Positions 31,710 through 39,764 of a stretch of 59,633 bases of DNA are shown here, piece after piece. Numbering within the stretch: the stretch's first letter is position 1; the number at the start of each line of letters is the position of its first letter. This DNA is from a virus, in IMG/VR virus record IMGVR_UViG_3300032323_001198, positions 1 through 59,633 of that record; one strand, given 5' to 3'. A program made the translations under genes and the position numbers. The notes beneath the pieces are model-generated. The model did not search any database, was not told the origin of the DNA, and was given only the letters and a program-made list of their open reading frames with translations.

Positions 31710-32690
31710 ATGTTAAGTTCGAACGAATGGGATACCCTCAAAACAGTAATTGTCGGTGATGCTACTGGTGCTAAAGTACCAAATGTAGATATCAGTCTGC
31801 GTACTGTAAATTATGCTGATGTAGTAGACGACAGTGAAATACCTGTAGGTCCTTATCCACAACAGGTTATTGACGAAGCCAATGAAGATCTAGAAATTTT
31901 TTGTAATTTTCTTAAAGAAGAAAATGTGACTGTACTTCGTCCAGAAAATATCGATCCAGAATACTACAATTACTGTCCTAGAGATGGTGTATTAGTTTAC
32001 AAAGATTTAATATTAGCCACTCCCCAACCTTTAAAATCTCGTCGTTTAGAATATCTTGCTTTAGACACTCATCTAAAAAATCATAGCGACCAAGCAAACT
32101 ATATCTTACAAAGGCCAGAATTTACAGACGAATTGTATAATACGTCATGTATAAAAAACAAAGATGTTCTTGCATTAAATGAAACAGAGCCTAGTTTTGA
32201 TGCAGCCAATGTTTTAAGATGCAATGACGATTTATATTATCTAGTAAGTAATAGCGGTAATAAAAAAGGTGCAGACTATCTACAATCACTAGTAGGTAAT
32301 TCGGCCAAGGTGCATACTTTAGAAAATATCTACAGTTATATGCATCTGGACAGCACTATTGCTTTTCTTCGAGAAGGTTTAATGTTATTGAATCCTAGCA
32401 GAATCAAAGACAAAAGCCAACTGCCTGCACCTTTACAAAGTTGGGACGTTGTATGGGCACCGGAGCCTATAGATATCGGTCATTATCCTGGATACTGTAA
32501 TGCTAGTATATGGATGAACATGAATGTATTTTCTATTAATCCGAATCTTATTGTCGTCGAAGAACATCAAGAACCACTAAGAAAATTATTAGAAGATTAC
32601 AATATAGACTGTGCTATGTTACCAATGCGTCATGAAAGAACATTAGGTGGCGGTTTTCATTGTGTAACGTTGGATTTGATTAGAAATTAA
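31710..32690 (+). CDS. glycine-amidinotransferase-like enzyme, second copy
   Basis: A 326-residue paralogue of 26092-27150. Catalytic blocks are intact: EPSFDAANVL, YSYMHLDST and GGGFHCVTLD with nucleophile C318. The N-terminus is shorter and the middle differs (no TTDWQ block), so acceptor specificity probably differs. It stands as a single plus-strand gene; TTTATAAA precedes the ATG. The last four bases overlap the opposite radical SAM gene. Two diverged copies suggest two amidination steps or two substrates. Confidence 0.85.
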   Translation: MLSSNEWDTLKTVIVGDATGAKVPNVDISLRTVNYADVVDDSEIPVGPYPQQVIDEANEDLEIFCNFLKEENVTVLRPENIDPEYYNYCPRDGVLVYKDLILATPQPLKSRRLEYLALDTHLKNHSDQANYILQRPEFTDELYNTSCIKNKDVLALNETEPSFDAANVLRCNDDLYYLVSNSGNKKGADYLQSLVGNSAKVHTLENIYSYMHLDSTIAFLREGLMLLNPSRIKDKSQLPAPLQSWDVVWAPEPIDIGHYPGYCNASIWMNMNVFSINPNLIVVEEHQEPLRKLLEDYNIDCAMLPMRHERTLGGGFHCVTLDLIRN

Positions 32691-33772
32691 TTTAATCCAG
32701 ATCTTTCTACAAACTGATCTTTGGGTTTTGAAATTGTTTGTTTTTCATTAACCCCGCAGGTTCTAGCACACACAATAAGTTTGTAATCATTCCAATAATA
32801 ATCCCAAACCGTTTGCCAAGCAGTTGAACTAAGAACATTTTTAATACCAACATTTACTGCATCTAATTGATCAATTCCACCTAAAGAATCAACTAGCAGG
32901 GAATATTGTTTTTTAATTTCTTGTCTAACAGGAAAAGTTAAGTCAGAAGTTTCTGTATAGTTGTACGGAGTTGATGCTAAAAAGCAACACGGAAATATTT
33001 TTTTATAAGCGTCTATATATATTTCTTTGTTGTTTAATACATAACAATCTATTTTAGATTCGCTTACCCAAGTTTTATAATTCTTGATCATATCTGGACT
33101 TATCAGTGTCACCTGATTGTTTCTAGGTGGTTCTAAGTGATACATAGTATTTCCAGATTTATCTACGACTTTGGATTTTTCTTCTAAAAATCTAGTGCTA
33201 TTTTTTACAGTGAATAAACTAAATCCTAGATCCTTGGCTCTCTGTCTTGCTTCGTCAACTTGATGCTCATTGTGTTTAAATTTTATAAAGACCCATTCAG
33301 CCGTGCCGCCTGCATCAATAAATGCTTTGGCATTACGTGTGACATTTTCGTAAGTGGTGCCTATTCTATACAAATGATGAGTATCTTCTAAACCATCTAT
33401 ACCAAATATTACAAAATGATTCTTAGGTAATTTTGTTACTAACGATTTCCACCACGCTTGAGATCTAGCACCACCATTGGTATGAATTCTAATTTGTAAA
33501 TCTGGATTGATTGCTGTGACGTATTCACACATTAGATCTAGATCATTATTAATTATAGGATCACCAAAGTTTCCACAAAAATAGATATTTTTAATTTGTC
33601 TAAGAACTTCCTCAGTGAATATATTTTGAAAGTCACTCAACGACCATTCGTTGATCTTTATATAAGGATTATCTAAGCCGCCTCTGAAATTTCTAGAACA
33701 CATAGGGCATGATGCCTGACAGTTGTTGGTAATTTCTAGATGTACAGAATCTAATTCTGAAAAATTAAACAT
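32687..33772 (-). CDS. radical SAM enzyme with C-terminal SPASM-like Cys module
   Basis: A 361-residue enzyme: C18-x3-C22-x2-C25 (CQASCPMC), IYFCGNFGDP in the GGE position, and a C-terminal module with DCYV, FPCCFL and VCARTC that likely binds an auxiliary cluster. It is closely similar in order of motifs to the split gene at 37318-38224. It overlaps the upstream methyltransferase gene by eight bases, in a three-gene minus-strand operon starting at 35347. Confidence 0.83.
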   Translation of the reverse strand: MFNFSELDSVHLEITNNCQASCPMCSRNFRGGLDNPYIKINEWSLSDFQNIFTEEVLRQIKNIYFCGNFGDPIINNDLDLMCEYVTAINPDLQIRIHTNGGARSQAWWKSLVTKLPKNHFVIFGIDGLEDTHHLYRIGTTYENVTRNAKAFIDAGGTAEWVFIKFKHNEHQVDEARQRAKDLGFSLFTVKNSTRFLEEKSKVVDKSGNTMYHLEPPRNNQVTLISPDMIKNYKTWVSESKIDCYVLNNKEIYIDAYKKIFPCCFLASTPYNYTETSDLTFPVRQEIKKQYSLLVDSLGGIDQLDAVNVGIKNVLSSTAWQTVWDYYWNDYKLIVCARTCGVNEKQTISKPKDQFVERSGLN

Positions 33773-34373
33773 ATTTCTTGCCTATTATCATGTATCTAGT
33801 ATACAAAGGAAGATCCATCTCACCAGCATAAAAAATCTGTGCTAACTGGCTTTGACTTTTGAACTCATCTAGATTTTCTGCTATTCTTACATGCTCCGGT
33901 ATTTTATAATTATTGCTTTGTAATACGATTAAACTATTTTTAGGAATCTTTTCAAGCCATATAAGATACTGCTCTTGAGTAATGTGTTCGAAACTAGTGT
34001 TAATAATTATATCTGCAGTACTAGAAAACGAACACATGTCTGCAGTTATGGCATTAAACTTTCCAGACTCTAATTCCATTTGATTCATATCTAGTGCTAT
34101 GTCTTTACAATTTGGATCTATGTCTATACTGTTGATATGAGAAATATATAAATCGCTTTGAAATATCAAACTAGCCAGGGTTCCTACCCAACCGCCGTGT
34201 ATATCAATAGACGGCCATTGTTTAGTATGATGTCTTTGTTTTTTTAGTTCATCAATTAACCATTCTTTGCTAAGAATTTGTCCTCGCCAAAATGCATCCA
34301 TGGTGCGCATAGGATCTTTACTGTTGCGTATGGCTCGCATCCAATGATGTATGTGTTCTGTATCTATTTGCAT
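33765..34373 (-). CDS. class I SAM methyltransferase
   Basis: A 202-residue protein with IDIHGGWVGTLASLI as motif I, NSIDIDPNC at the end of strand 2, ADIIINTSFEH in the strand-4 position, and LIVLQSNNY. Methyl acceptor unknown. It is sandwiched between two radical SAM genes with overlaps of 10 and 8 bases, suggesting stepwise action on the same substrate. Confidence 0.75.
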   Translation of the reverse strand: MQIDTEHIHHWMRAIRNSKDPMRTMDAFWRGQILSKEWLIDELKKQRHHTKQWPSIDIHGGWVGTLASLIFQSDLYISHINSIDIDPNCKDIALDMNQMELESGKFNAITADMCSFSSTADIIINTSFEHITQEQYLIWLEKIPKNSLIVLQSNNYKIPEHVRIAENLDEFKSQSQLAQIFYAGEMDLPLYTRYMIIGKKYV

Positions 34374-35347
34374 TTTGGTATCTTTGAATCCGCTGAACTA
34401 ACGCATGACGGTGTAATACAGATTTTAGGTTCTTTAAATAAGTTGAACCCTGCTGTTAGTGTACCTAATAGTTGGTCATGGCAACTATAAGATCTTTTAA
34501 CTTCTTCGCTTCTTATTATAACACTTTGATATCCAGAATTGCAATGCCAATCTTGGAATTTATTAAAACCGTAGGCATTAAATCGCTCTGCTTGATCGAA
34601 TAGATATTCGGTGTTGTCTGAATCGTATAATGCAATTTGATAGATATCTTCTCCATCGGCTCTCTGCGGAAAGCCAACCTGCATTAGAGTCATCATATCA
34701 TCTGTGTATCCACTAACGACAGAACTAGCAGTAGGATCGCTTTGCGGTTTAAGTGTTACATTAATACCGCGACTGTGAAGTCTACTGCATCTATCGTAGA
34801 GTTCATAAAACTGATCAGGTACCATCACTTGATTAACTGTAACAAAAACATTGTCATTCATTAACTGTAGACACTTGTCTCCAAACTCCTGTTCCTTAGA
34901 AAACTCTGCGTGATAACTGGCCGTAATACTTCTACGTTGAAGGTCGGCGGTTATGTCGCACCAATTCTTCCACCATTTCGATCCTGGAGAGAGATTGGTA
35001 GTCATGTGTATGCTTTGATATGGAGTTAATGGTCCATCATCCAAATGTTTAATCAATTCTGGTAACCGTTTATAAGCAGTTGGTTCCCCGCCACTAAAAC
35101 TCCAATGGAATTCAGTAAATCCATTTTGTCGTGCCTGGCGTTTGATTTCATCTATAGTCTGTATATACACTTCGTGATCTTGGTGATCAACTCGATCGCT
35201 ACGGGCATACGGCCAGCAATATGAGCAATTATAATTGCAGAATCTGCCCAAAATCCAACTAACAGAAAACAAAGGACGGTTCAACATTGTTCTCTGTCCA
35301 AACTTGATTATATTTTGAAATGGTATATTTTGAAATTCATGTGTCAT
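34364..35347 (-). CDS. radical SAM enzyme
   Basis: A 327-residue enzyme with C37-x3-C41-x2-C44 (CNYNCSYC), WSFSGGEPT, and C-terminal Cys residues (DWHCNSG, YSCHDQ, ICITPSCVS). It heads the last minus-strand operon of the island; TTAAATAT lies nine bases upstream of the ATG. It belongs to the CNYxCxYC group with the three enzymes at 20.6-23.6 kb. Confidence 0.85.
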   Translation of the reverse strand: MTHEFQNIPFQNIIKFGQRTMLNRPLFSVSWILGRFCNYNCSYCWPYARSDRVDHQDHEVYIQTIDEIKRQARQNGFTEFHWSFSGGEPTAYKRLPELIKHLDDGPLTPYQSIHMTTNLSPGSKWWKNWCDITADLQRRSITASYHAEFSKEQEFGDKCLQLMNDNVFVTVNQVMVPDQFYELYDRCSRLHSRGINVTLKPQSDPTASSVVSGYTDDMMTLMQVGFPQRADGEDIYQIALYDSDNTEYLFDQAERFNAYGFNKFQDWHCNSGYQSVIIRSEEVKRSYSCHDQLLGTLTAGFNLFKEPKICITPSCVSSADSKIPKCK

Positions 35348-35356
35348 AAACTGTTA

Positions 35357-35364
35357 ATATTTAA
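35357..35364 (-). promoter_or_regulatory. late-type promoter TTAAATAT
   Basis: Minus-strand motif nine bases before the ATG at 35347. Confidence 0.5.
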
Positions 35365-35375
35365 TCTAGAAATAG

Positions 35376-35404
35376 TTGACCTTAATTCTTTAAGGTTATA
35401 TAAT
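35376..35404 (+). promoter_or_regulatory. sigma70-type promoter for tRNA-like gene
   Basis: TTGACC 35376-35381, 17-base spacer, TATAAT 35399-35404. Transcription is expected at 35411, exactly the first base of the tRNA-like gene. Confidence 0.85.
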
Positions 35405-35410
35405 ATACTT

Positions 35411-35521
35411 GTGGTCGTGAGTGGAACTTGGTAGACCTCCGGTCCGTTGCGAAACGCACTTGGGAATGGGGCAACGTCCTAGACACAGCCTTTGTAGGTT
35501 CGAATCCTACCGACCACACCA
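35411..35521 (+). tRNA. atypical tRNA-like gene, anticodon unresolved
   Basis: A perfect 7-bp acceptor (GTGGTCG/CGACCAC), Leu-type D arm (GGAACTTGGTAGAC), perfect T arm (GTAGG-TTCGAAT-CCTAC) and encoded CCA are present. However, 54 bases separate D and T arms, about 16-20 more than a class II tRNA. The region folds as CGTTGC/GCAACG around 20 bases, and CTTGGGA (TGG, Pro) is a possible anticodon loop without a good stem. It may be a tRNA with an inserted segment, a degenerate tRNA, or another tRNA-like RNA. Confidence 0.6.
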
Positions 35522-35566
35522 TTTACATTTATAAGTAAATGACGCATAACTAAAAGGAAAAATATT

Positions 35567-35758
35567 ATGTCAAACACAGTAGAACAACTCAAAGCAGATT
35601 TCGAAGCATTCTTAGCAGAGGATGCAAAGTTTACAGCAGGCAACGGCGCAGCAGGTACTCGTGCTCGTAAAGCCCTACAAGAAGTCGCTAAGGGTGTTAA
35701 GGCTCGTCGCAACGAAATCACTGCAGAAAAGAACGCCCGCAAAGAAGCCAAGGCCTAA
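35567..35758 (+). CDS. histone H1-like small basic protein
   Basis: A 63-residue protein: VEQLKADFEAFLAED, then GNGAAGTRARKALQEVAKGVKARR, then a Lys/Arg/Ala tail. This is the pattern of short phage proteins annotated as histone H1-like (Hc1-like), thought to contact nucleic acid. AAAAGGAAAAAT supplies the ribosome-binding site. It is probably expressed together with the upstream tRNA-like gene promoter. Function inferred from composition and family pattern. Confidence 0.75.
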   Translation: MSNTVEQLKADFEAFLAEDAKFTAGNGAAGTRARKALQEVAKGVKARRNEITAEKNARKEAKA

Positions 35759-35760
35759 TC

Positions 35761-36273
35761 ATGAGCGACAAGGACAGTATCACATTCGATGATATTGAAA
35801 TTGATCTAAGCAGTTATGGTGCTGCTCAGGCAAGCACTATAACTGATACTTTAGATACAATTACTCTTACCGGAGCAGGGACTACTATTACTTTACCTTC
35901 AACAAGTTATTCCTATTCTTCAGGAGCAACTGTTGGCGGCATCAACTCTATTAATAATATCAATAGCACTTGGCATACCGGAACAACAGGGACTAGTGGA
36001 CAGTATTATACTGTAGGTACAAATGGCAATAACTGGAATAGTCCCTCAACTATTAATATCAGTAACACTGGTATTGATATGGCTGCTGGTACAGATATCA
36101 AAGTAGATGGCAAAAGTCTAAAAGAATTTATGACTAAGATGGAACAGAGGTTGTCTATACTTGTCCCTGATCCCGAAAAACTTGAAAAGTTCGAAGCATT
36201 AAAAAGAGCATATGAACACTACAAGACCATGGAAAGCCTTTGCTTCCCAGATGAGAAAGATCCAAAAGAATGA
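35761..36273 (+). CDS. phage protein with Ser/Thr/Gly-rich region, unknown function
   Basis: A 170-residue protein. Residues 10-115 are low-complexity Ser/Thr/Gly/Asn, fibre-like. Residues 118-165 (KVDGKSLKEFMTKMEQRLS, then FEALKRAYEHYKTMESL) form a helical C-terminal module found in several phage proteins. It starts two bases after the H1-like gene and overlaps thyX by four bases. Possibly a minor virion protein; no firm assignment. Confidence 0.6.
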   Translation: MSDKDSITFDDIEIDLSSYGAAQASTITDTLDTITLTGAGTTITLPSTSYSYSSGATVGGINSINNINSTWHTGTTGTSGQYYTVGTNGNNWNSPSTINISNTGIDMAAGTDIKVDGKSLKEFMTKMEQRLSILVPDPEKLEKFEALKRAYEHYKTMESLCFPDEKDPKE

Positions 36274-36935
36274 ATGTTAAACTTTTATCATATTCACAAC
36301 CAACATCAGAATTTGCAAATATGGGCATTGACGATGCGCAGGAACTCATTGCGTATTGCGCCCGTGTCAGCAACCCATCGAACCAATTCAATACAGAGAC
36401 ATCAGAAAAGCTTATACGATATCTTGTTAAACACGCACACTGGAGTCCCTTGGAAATGGTTTCAGCCTGTTGTGAAATCACCACAACTAGAGATATTGCA
36501 AGACAGATATTGCGTCACAGATCATTCTCCTTCCAAGAGTTCAGTCAACGATATGCTGACCCTACTAAAGACCTCTCGTTCGTATTGCGAGAAGCACGAC
36601 TTCAAGACACCAAGAATAGACAGAACAGTATCGAAACAGATGACGAACGCCTACATAAAGATTGGGAACATCAGCAACAGCAGGTCATTGACTATGCCCG
36701 AAGTGCCTATCAATGGGCTATCGCTAAAGGCATAGCCAAAGAACAGGCTCGTGCAGTATTGCCCGAAGGATTAATAGAAAGCAAACTATACATGAATGGT
36801 ACTTTACGTTCGTGGATACATTTTATTGAACTTCGTTCTGCTAACGGTACACAATTAGAACATCAGGAAGTTGCCAAGGCCTGTGCCAAAGTAATTGCAG
36901 AAATATTTCCTCTAGCAGAAAGCCTAGTACAATGA
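36270..36935 (+). CDS. thyX: flavin-dependent thymidylate synthase
   Basis: A 221-residue ThyX, converting dUMP to dTMP with methylene-tetrahydrofolate, FAD and NADPH. The signature R-H-R-x-x-S is present as RHRSFSFQEFSQRY, and the C-terminal GTLRSWIHFIELR carries further active-site residues. Length is normal. It starts on an ATGA overlap and its end overlaps the next gene by four bases. It supports phage DNA synthesis; a link to modified thymidines would be speculation. Confidence 0.93.
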   Translation: MNVKLLSYSQPTSEFANMGIDDAQELIAYCARVSNPSNQFNTETSEKLIRYLVKHAHWSPLEMVSACCEITTTRDIARQILRHRSFSFQEFSQRYADPTKDLSFVLREARLQDTKNRQNSIETDDERLHKDWEHQQQQVIDYARSAYQWAIAKGIAKEQARAVLPEGLIESKLYMNGTLRSWIHFIELRSANGTQLEHQEVAKACAKVIAEIFPLAESLVQ

Positions 36936-37315
36936 AAGAAAAAGTTGATCAGTTTTGTGAAAACTACGAGGTACAAATCGTAGATGATCAAAAACGGAGG
37001 GCTAGGTATCACCCTCCTAAGTATTTTACAAATCCCCTGCGAGCAGATATCATAAGCAGAGATTTCGTAGAATATGAAACAGAGAGAGTCTTTACAGTTC
37101 AGATACCCGAAAGCCGTTTTCGAGCCTTAGTTGAAATGGAACAGAGATTTTTTGGCAATCACAATCACGGCTACAGCGATGCTGATATGTTTTCTATGCT
37201 TATGGAAAAGGAACGTGAGGAAAGTTGGTACCGTCAATCGAACACGGCTGTCCAAAAAGCCTATGAGCAATATTCAGTCATGCTCAATCTAGCAGGATAT
37301 CAAAAAAAGTTTTAA
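36932..37315 (+). CDS. 127-residue hypothetical phage protein
   Basis: A charged, mostly helical protein starting on the overlap with thyX. Segments ARYHPPKYFTNP and VQIPESRFRALVEMEQRF are distinctive, but no domain is recognised. No membrane segment. Its operon position suggests an early-type metabolic or regulatory role. Confidence 0.65.
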   Translation: MKEKVDQFCENYEVQIVDDQKRRARYHPPKYFTNPLRADIISRDFVEYETERVFTVQIPESRFRALVEMEQRFFGNHNHGYSDADMFSMLMEKEREESWYRQSNTAVQKAYEQYSVMLNLAGYQKKF

Positions 37316-37317
37316 AA

Positions 37318-37983
37318 TTGACTTCTTTACATTCTCATAAAGAAAACACCACTGTAAAATCAATAAAAGAATTGCACATAGAAGCAACGACTAGATGCCA
37401 ACTGGCGTGTCCTGCCTGTCCTAGAACATATGCCAAAGACAAATTAAAAATTTCTGATATAGATATTGATGTTGTAGTTAAATCTGCTAGGGAATTTAAT
37501 TTAGTATACTTCTGTGGGGATCACGGAGATGCTATCTATCATCCAAATTTCATTGAGATAGTTCGTCAACTTAAAACAAATTATTCTAATATTAAAATCT
37601 ACTTAGATACAAATGGATCAGGTAGAAAAATAGAATGGTGGACGGAGTTGTCTAAGTTATTAGATCAACACGATAAGATCAACTTCAATATAGATGGCGT
37701 TGAATCTAACAATCATCTATATAGAAAAAATAGTAGATGGCCAAGTATTCTTGATGCACTGACAACTGTAAAAAATAATTCAAAGTGTCAAGTTTTTTGG
37801 AGATATATTGTTTTCAAACACAACGAAGACACAGTGTTCGAAGCATATAAATTATCAAAAGAATTGAAATTGGATTCATTTACGGTTATAGAAAGCAATA
37901 GATACGATACTTTTGAATTTCTTAGACCAACGAAATCATTAAACGATATAGTAAGAGAACTAGATGATAGATCCGAAATGTAA
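37318..37983 (+). CDS. radical SAM core protein, separated from its C-terminal module
   Basis: A 221-residue product with C27-x3-C31-x2-C34 (CQLACPAC), VYFCGDHGDA in the GGE position and NFNIDGVESNNHLYRK. It closely follows the enzyme at 32687-33772 but stops before the C-terminal Cys module, which lies in the next ORF in another frame. No ATG is available: the start is probably TTG at 37318, two bases after the previous stop, with weak initiation signals. The gene may be frameshifted or genuinely split. Confidence 0.7.
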   Translation: MTSLHSHKENTTVKSIKELHIEATTRCQLACPACPRTYAKDKLKISDIDIDVVVKSAREFNLVYFCGDHGDAIYHPNFIEIVRQLKTNYSNIKIYLDTNGSGRKIEWWTELSKLLDQHDKINFNIDGVESNNHLYRKNSRWPSILDALTTVKNNSKCQVFWRYIVFKHNEDTVFEAYKLSKELKLDSFTVIESNRYDTFEFLRPTKSLNDIVRELDDRSEM

Positions 37984-38224
37984 ATCCGATAATATCTTAC
38001 CGTATATAAATGCAGAAGGTTTGTTTTTTCCCTGTTGTCTAATGGCCAACGAACCCGATTTAAGTACTTTTAAATTATTAATTGGTCAAGAAATTAGCAG
38101 TATTGATTTAAATGTAGTAAGTATAGATGATGCTAAAAATAGCAAGGCTATACAGATATTGGAAAATACATGGGTTTCAACAAATCCATTTCCGCCTTGT
38201 CAACATCATTGCGGAAAAAATTAA
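37964..38224 (+). CDS. SPASM-like C-terminal module of the split radical SAM gene
   Basis: An 86-residue ORF overlapping the previous one by 20 bases in a different frame. It contains DPKCKSD, LFFPCCLMA and FPPCQHHCG, the same Cys pattern as the end of the enzyme at 32687-33772. Its ATG at 37964 has only weak AAGAGA upstream. Together the two ORFs equal one full-length enzyme. Options are a +1 programmed frameshift, a two-subunit enzyme, or a decayed gene or assembly error. Confidence 0.65.
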   Translation: MIDPKCKSDNILPYINAEGLFFPCCLMANEPDLSTFKLLIGQEISSIDLNVVSIDDAKNSKAIQILENTWVSTNPFPPCQHHCGKN

Positions 38225-38235
38225 AGGAATTTAAA

Positions 38236-38499
38236 ATGACATTTATATTAGACTACATCAAAGCACATATTCCTCAGTTTGAAATGGCTGGGGTAATTAT
38301 GCGTATCATTTGTTTTACACTAGTATCATGGCTAGGTCCAGCCAGTCCATTCATGTTTGTTTGGATTGTTAATACTTTGGATGCTATATTGCTTACCTAT
38401 TGTGCTATAATTAAGAAAGACAAAGCATATACCCTATTAAATAGTTTTTGGATTTTGGTGGGTATAGTCGGAATCCTTCGCGCAGGCGGTTGGATGTAA
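38236..38499 (+). CDS. small membrane protein
   Basis: An 87-residue protein with two or three hydrophobic segments (about residues 17-34, 38-57 and 65-82) and a short charged loop KKDKAY. The start at 38236 is chosen because AAAGGAA precedes it; a longer in-frame ORF would start inside the previous gene. It might be an inner-membrane transporter-like or superinfection-related protein; not recognised. Confidence 0.7.
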   Translation: MTFILDYIKAHIPQFEMAGVIMRIICFTLVSWLGPASPFMFVWIVNTLDAILLTYCAIIKKDKAYTLLNSFWILVGIVGILRAGGWM

Positions 38500-38519
38500 C
38501 CAATCAAAAAAGGATCATA

Positions 38520-38548
38520 TTGACAGGTTATTAGAAAGATTGTATAAT
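38520..38548 (+). promoter_or_regulatory. perfect-consensus sigma70 promoter
   Basis: TTGACA 38520-38525, 17-base spacer, TATAAT 38543-38548. AGAAAGAAA precedes the ATG at 38575. Confidence 0.88.
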
Positions 38549-38574
38549 TAAAGTGTTCGACAGAAAGAAATTAT

Positions 38575-39384
38575 ATGAGAAATTATTGGACTTGTTCAAA
38601 ATTTGCCGATTGGATCCGAGGTACTACTAAAATAAAGTGCGGTACTGGAAAAGAGTGGGCGGAGTGGGAAAAGGCTGCTAAAGCCAAGTACCCCATTCGG
38701 TGGTGGATTGCTGAAGAAGGTTTGGACAAGATTCAAACTGTTTGGTGTTGGATTCCAGAAAGGTTAGACGATGTTAGATACTATGTTAACAACCGTTGGA
38801 TTACTCGCAGTCATGCTCTTACTGCTCATCCTCGGGATATCAAGCCTGGTGCTTGGGCAGATGTTGGGAACCGTTTTCTCCCATGTCTTTTTAATGAACT
38901 AGTAGACTTTGTAGAAATTGAGCAGGCATGGCATCACTGTGTTTGGGACGATGCCGCTCGCAAAAAACATTCTTATCCATGGTGGCGTCGTTGGTATCGC
39001 AACTGGCGTTGCCCAGAAGCAGGCATTGCTTATTTGAATTGGGCGATGACTCTTACCAATAAAGAATTTATCGAAGAAGGCGAACAAGAAGAGCCTACTC
39101 ATCAAGCCAAGGCCGCCAAAGAAATTTTAGAACTTTATACATGGTGGAAGGAAGTTTATCCAAATCGCCCTGACGTTCACGATGCCAGCGGCTGGATGGC
39201 CTACTGCGAGATGCGTAGAGAAAAAGGATATCATCTTCTAGATATGGAAGATAAAACTCCAGAGGATGCTGAAATGTGCAAGACTGCTCTTGACAAAAGC
39301 CGTGAGTTGGAAGCACAATACGAAGCAGAAGATGAAGAAATGATGATCCGATTAATCAAAGTTAGACAATCACTATGGACTTAA
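38575..39384 (+). CDS. Trp-rich phage protein, unknown function
   Basis: A 269-residue protein remarkable for its Trp content (blocks RWWIAEEG, PWWRRWYRNWR, YTWWKEVYP). No catalytic signature is recognised; the second half is acidic and helical. First gene after the consensus promoter at 38520 and probably head of a run of small early-type genes to 40872. Long ORFs of this kind are typical conserved hypotheticals of large T4-like phages. Confidence 0.65.
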   Translation: MRNYWTCSKFADWIRGTTKIKCGTGKEWAEWEKAAKAKYPIRWWIAEEGLDKIQTVWCWIPERLDDVRYYVNNRWITRSHALTAHPRDIKPGAWADVGNRFLPCLFNELVDFVEIEQAWHHCVWDDAARKKHSYPWWRRWYRNWRCPEAGIAYLNWAMTLTNKEFIEEGEQEEPTHQAKAAKEILELYTWWKEVYPNRPDVHDASGWMAYCEMRREKGYHLLDMEDKTPEDAEMCKTALDKSRELEAQYEAEDEEMMIRLIKVRQSLWT

Positions 39385-39385
39385 A

Positions 39386-39574
39386 ATGAAAAATTCTGCG
39401 TTTAGAACTTGGGTGAGAGAGTTATGGTACACTAATTGCGATGAGCACTTCGAAGCCAACTTGCCCAAATATACGCACGAAGAATATTTTCAAAAGTTTA
39501 AATGGTGGTTAAAACGAGAATACAAACACCAAAGAGAAGAAGATGACAGAAAACAAAGAAGAAGAACTATATAG
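39386..39574 (+). CDS. 62-residue hypothetical phage protein
   Basis: A basic, aromatic-rich small protein (RELWYTNCDEHF, FKWWLKREYKHQ) ending in a Lys/Arg tail. It starts two bases after the previous stop and overlaps the next gene by 32 bases. Unknown function. Confidence 0.6.
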   Translation: MKNSAFRTWVRELWYTNCDEHFEANLPKYTHEEYFQKFKWWLKREYKHQREEDDRKQRRRTI

Positions 39575-39764
39575 CAAATATATGGCTTTTAATCAAATCA
39601 TGTTAGAAGAATATGATGCTGTAGAAATTGCTGCCATCATGGCTGTACAGGCTTTGAGTTTTTATAGAACTGTAATGAACGAAGAAGACTATCTAAAGAT
39701 AGTAGACAGCATCTATAACAATCGACTTAATGTTCAAACTTTTGACGGACCATTTATACAATGA
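39543..39764 (+). CDS. 73-residue hypothetical phage protein
   Basis: An acidic helical protein with the segment AVEIAAIMAVQALSFYRT. The start inside the previous gene (GAAGAAGATG) is supported by GAGAAGA upstream. It overlaps the next gene by four bases. No recognised domain. Confidence 0.6.
   Translation: MTENKEEELYSKYMAFNQIMLEEYDAVEIAAIMAVQALSFYRTVMNEEDYLKIVDSIYNNRLNVQTFDGPFIQ

Noticed and set aside
35521-35540. Hairpin ATTTAC/GTAAAT after the tRNA-like gene as a terminator
   Set aside because: AT-rich six-base stem with no T-run; too weak to call.
36274-36735. 153-codon second frame inside thyX
   Set aside because: ThyX in the other frame has full family motifs and coupled start/stop overlaps; this frame has no recognisable features.
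38170-38235. N-terminal extension of the small membrane protein
   Set aside because: It would overlap the preceding gene and has no ribosome-binding site; the ATG at 38236 follows AAAGGAA.
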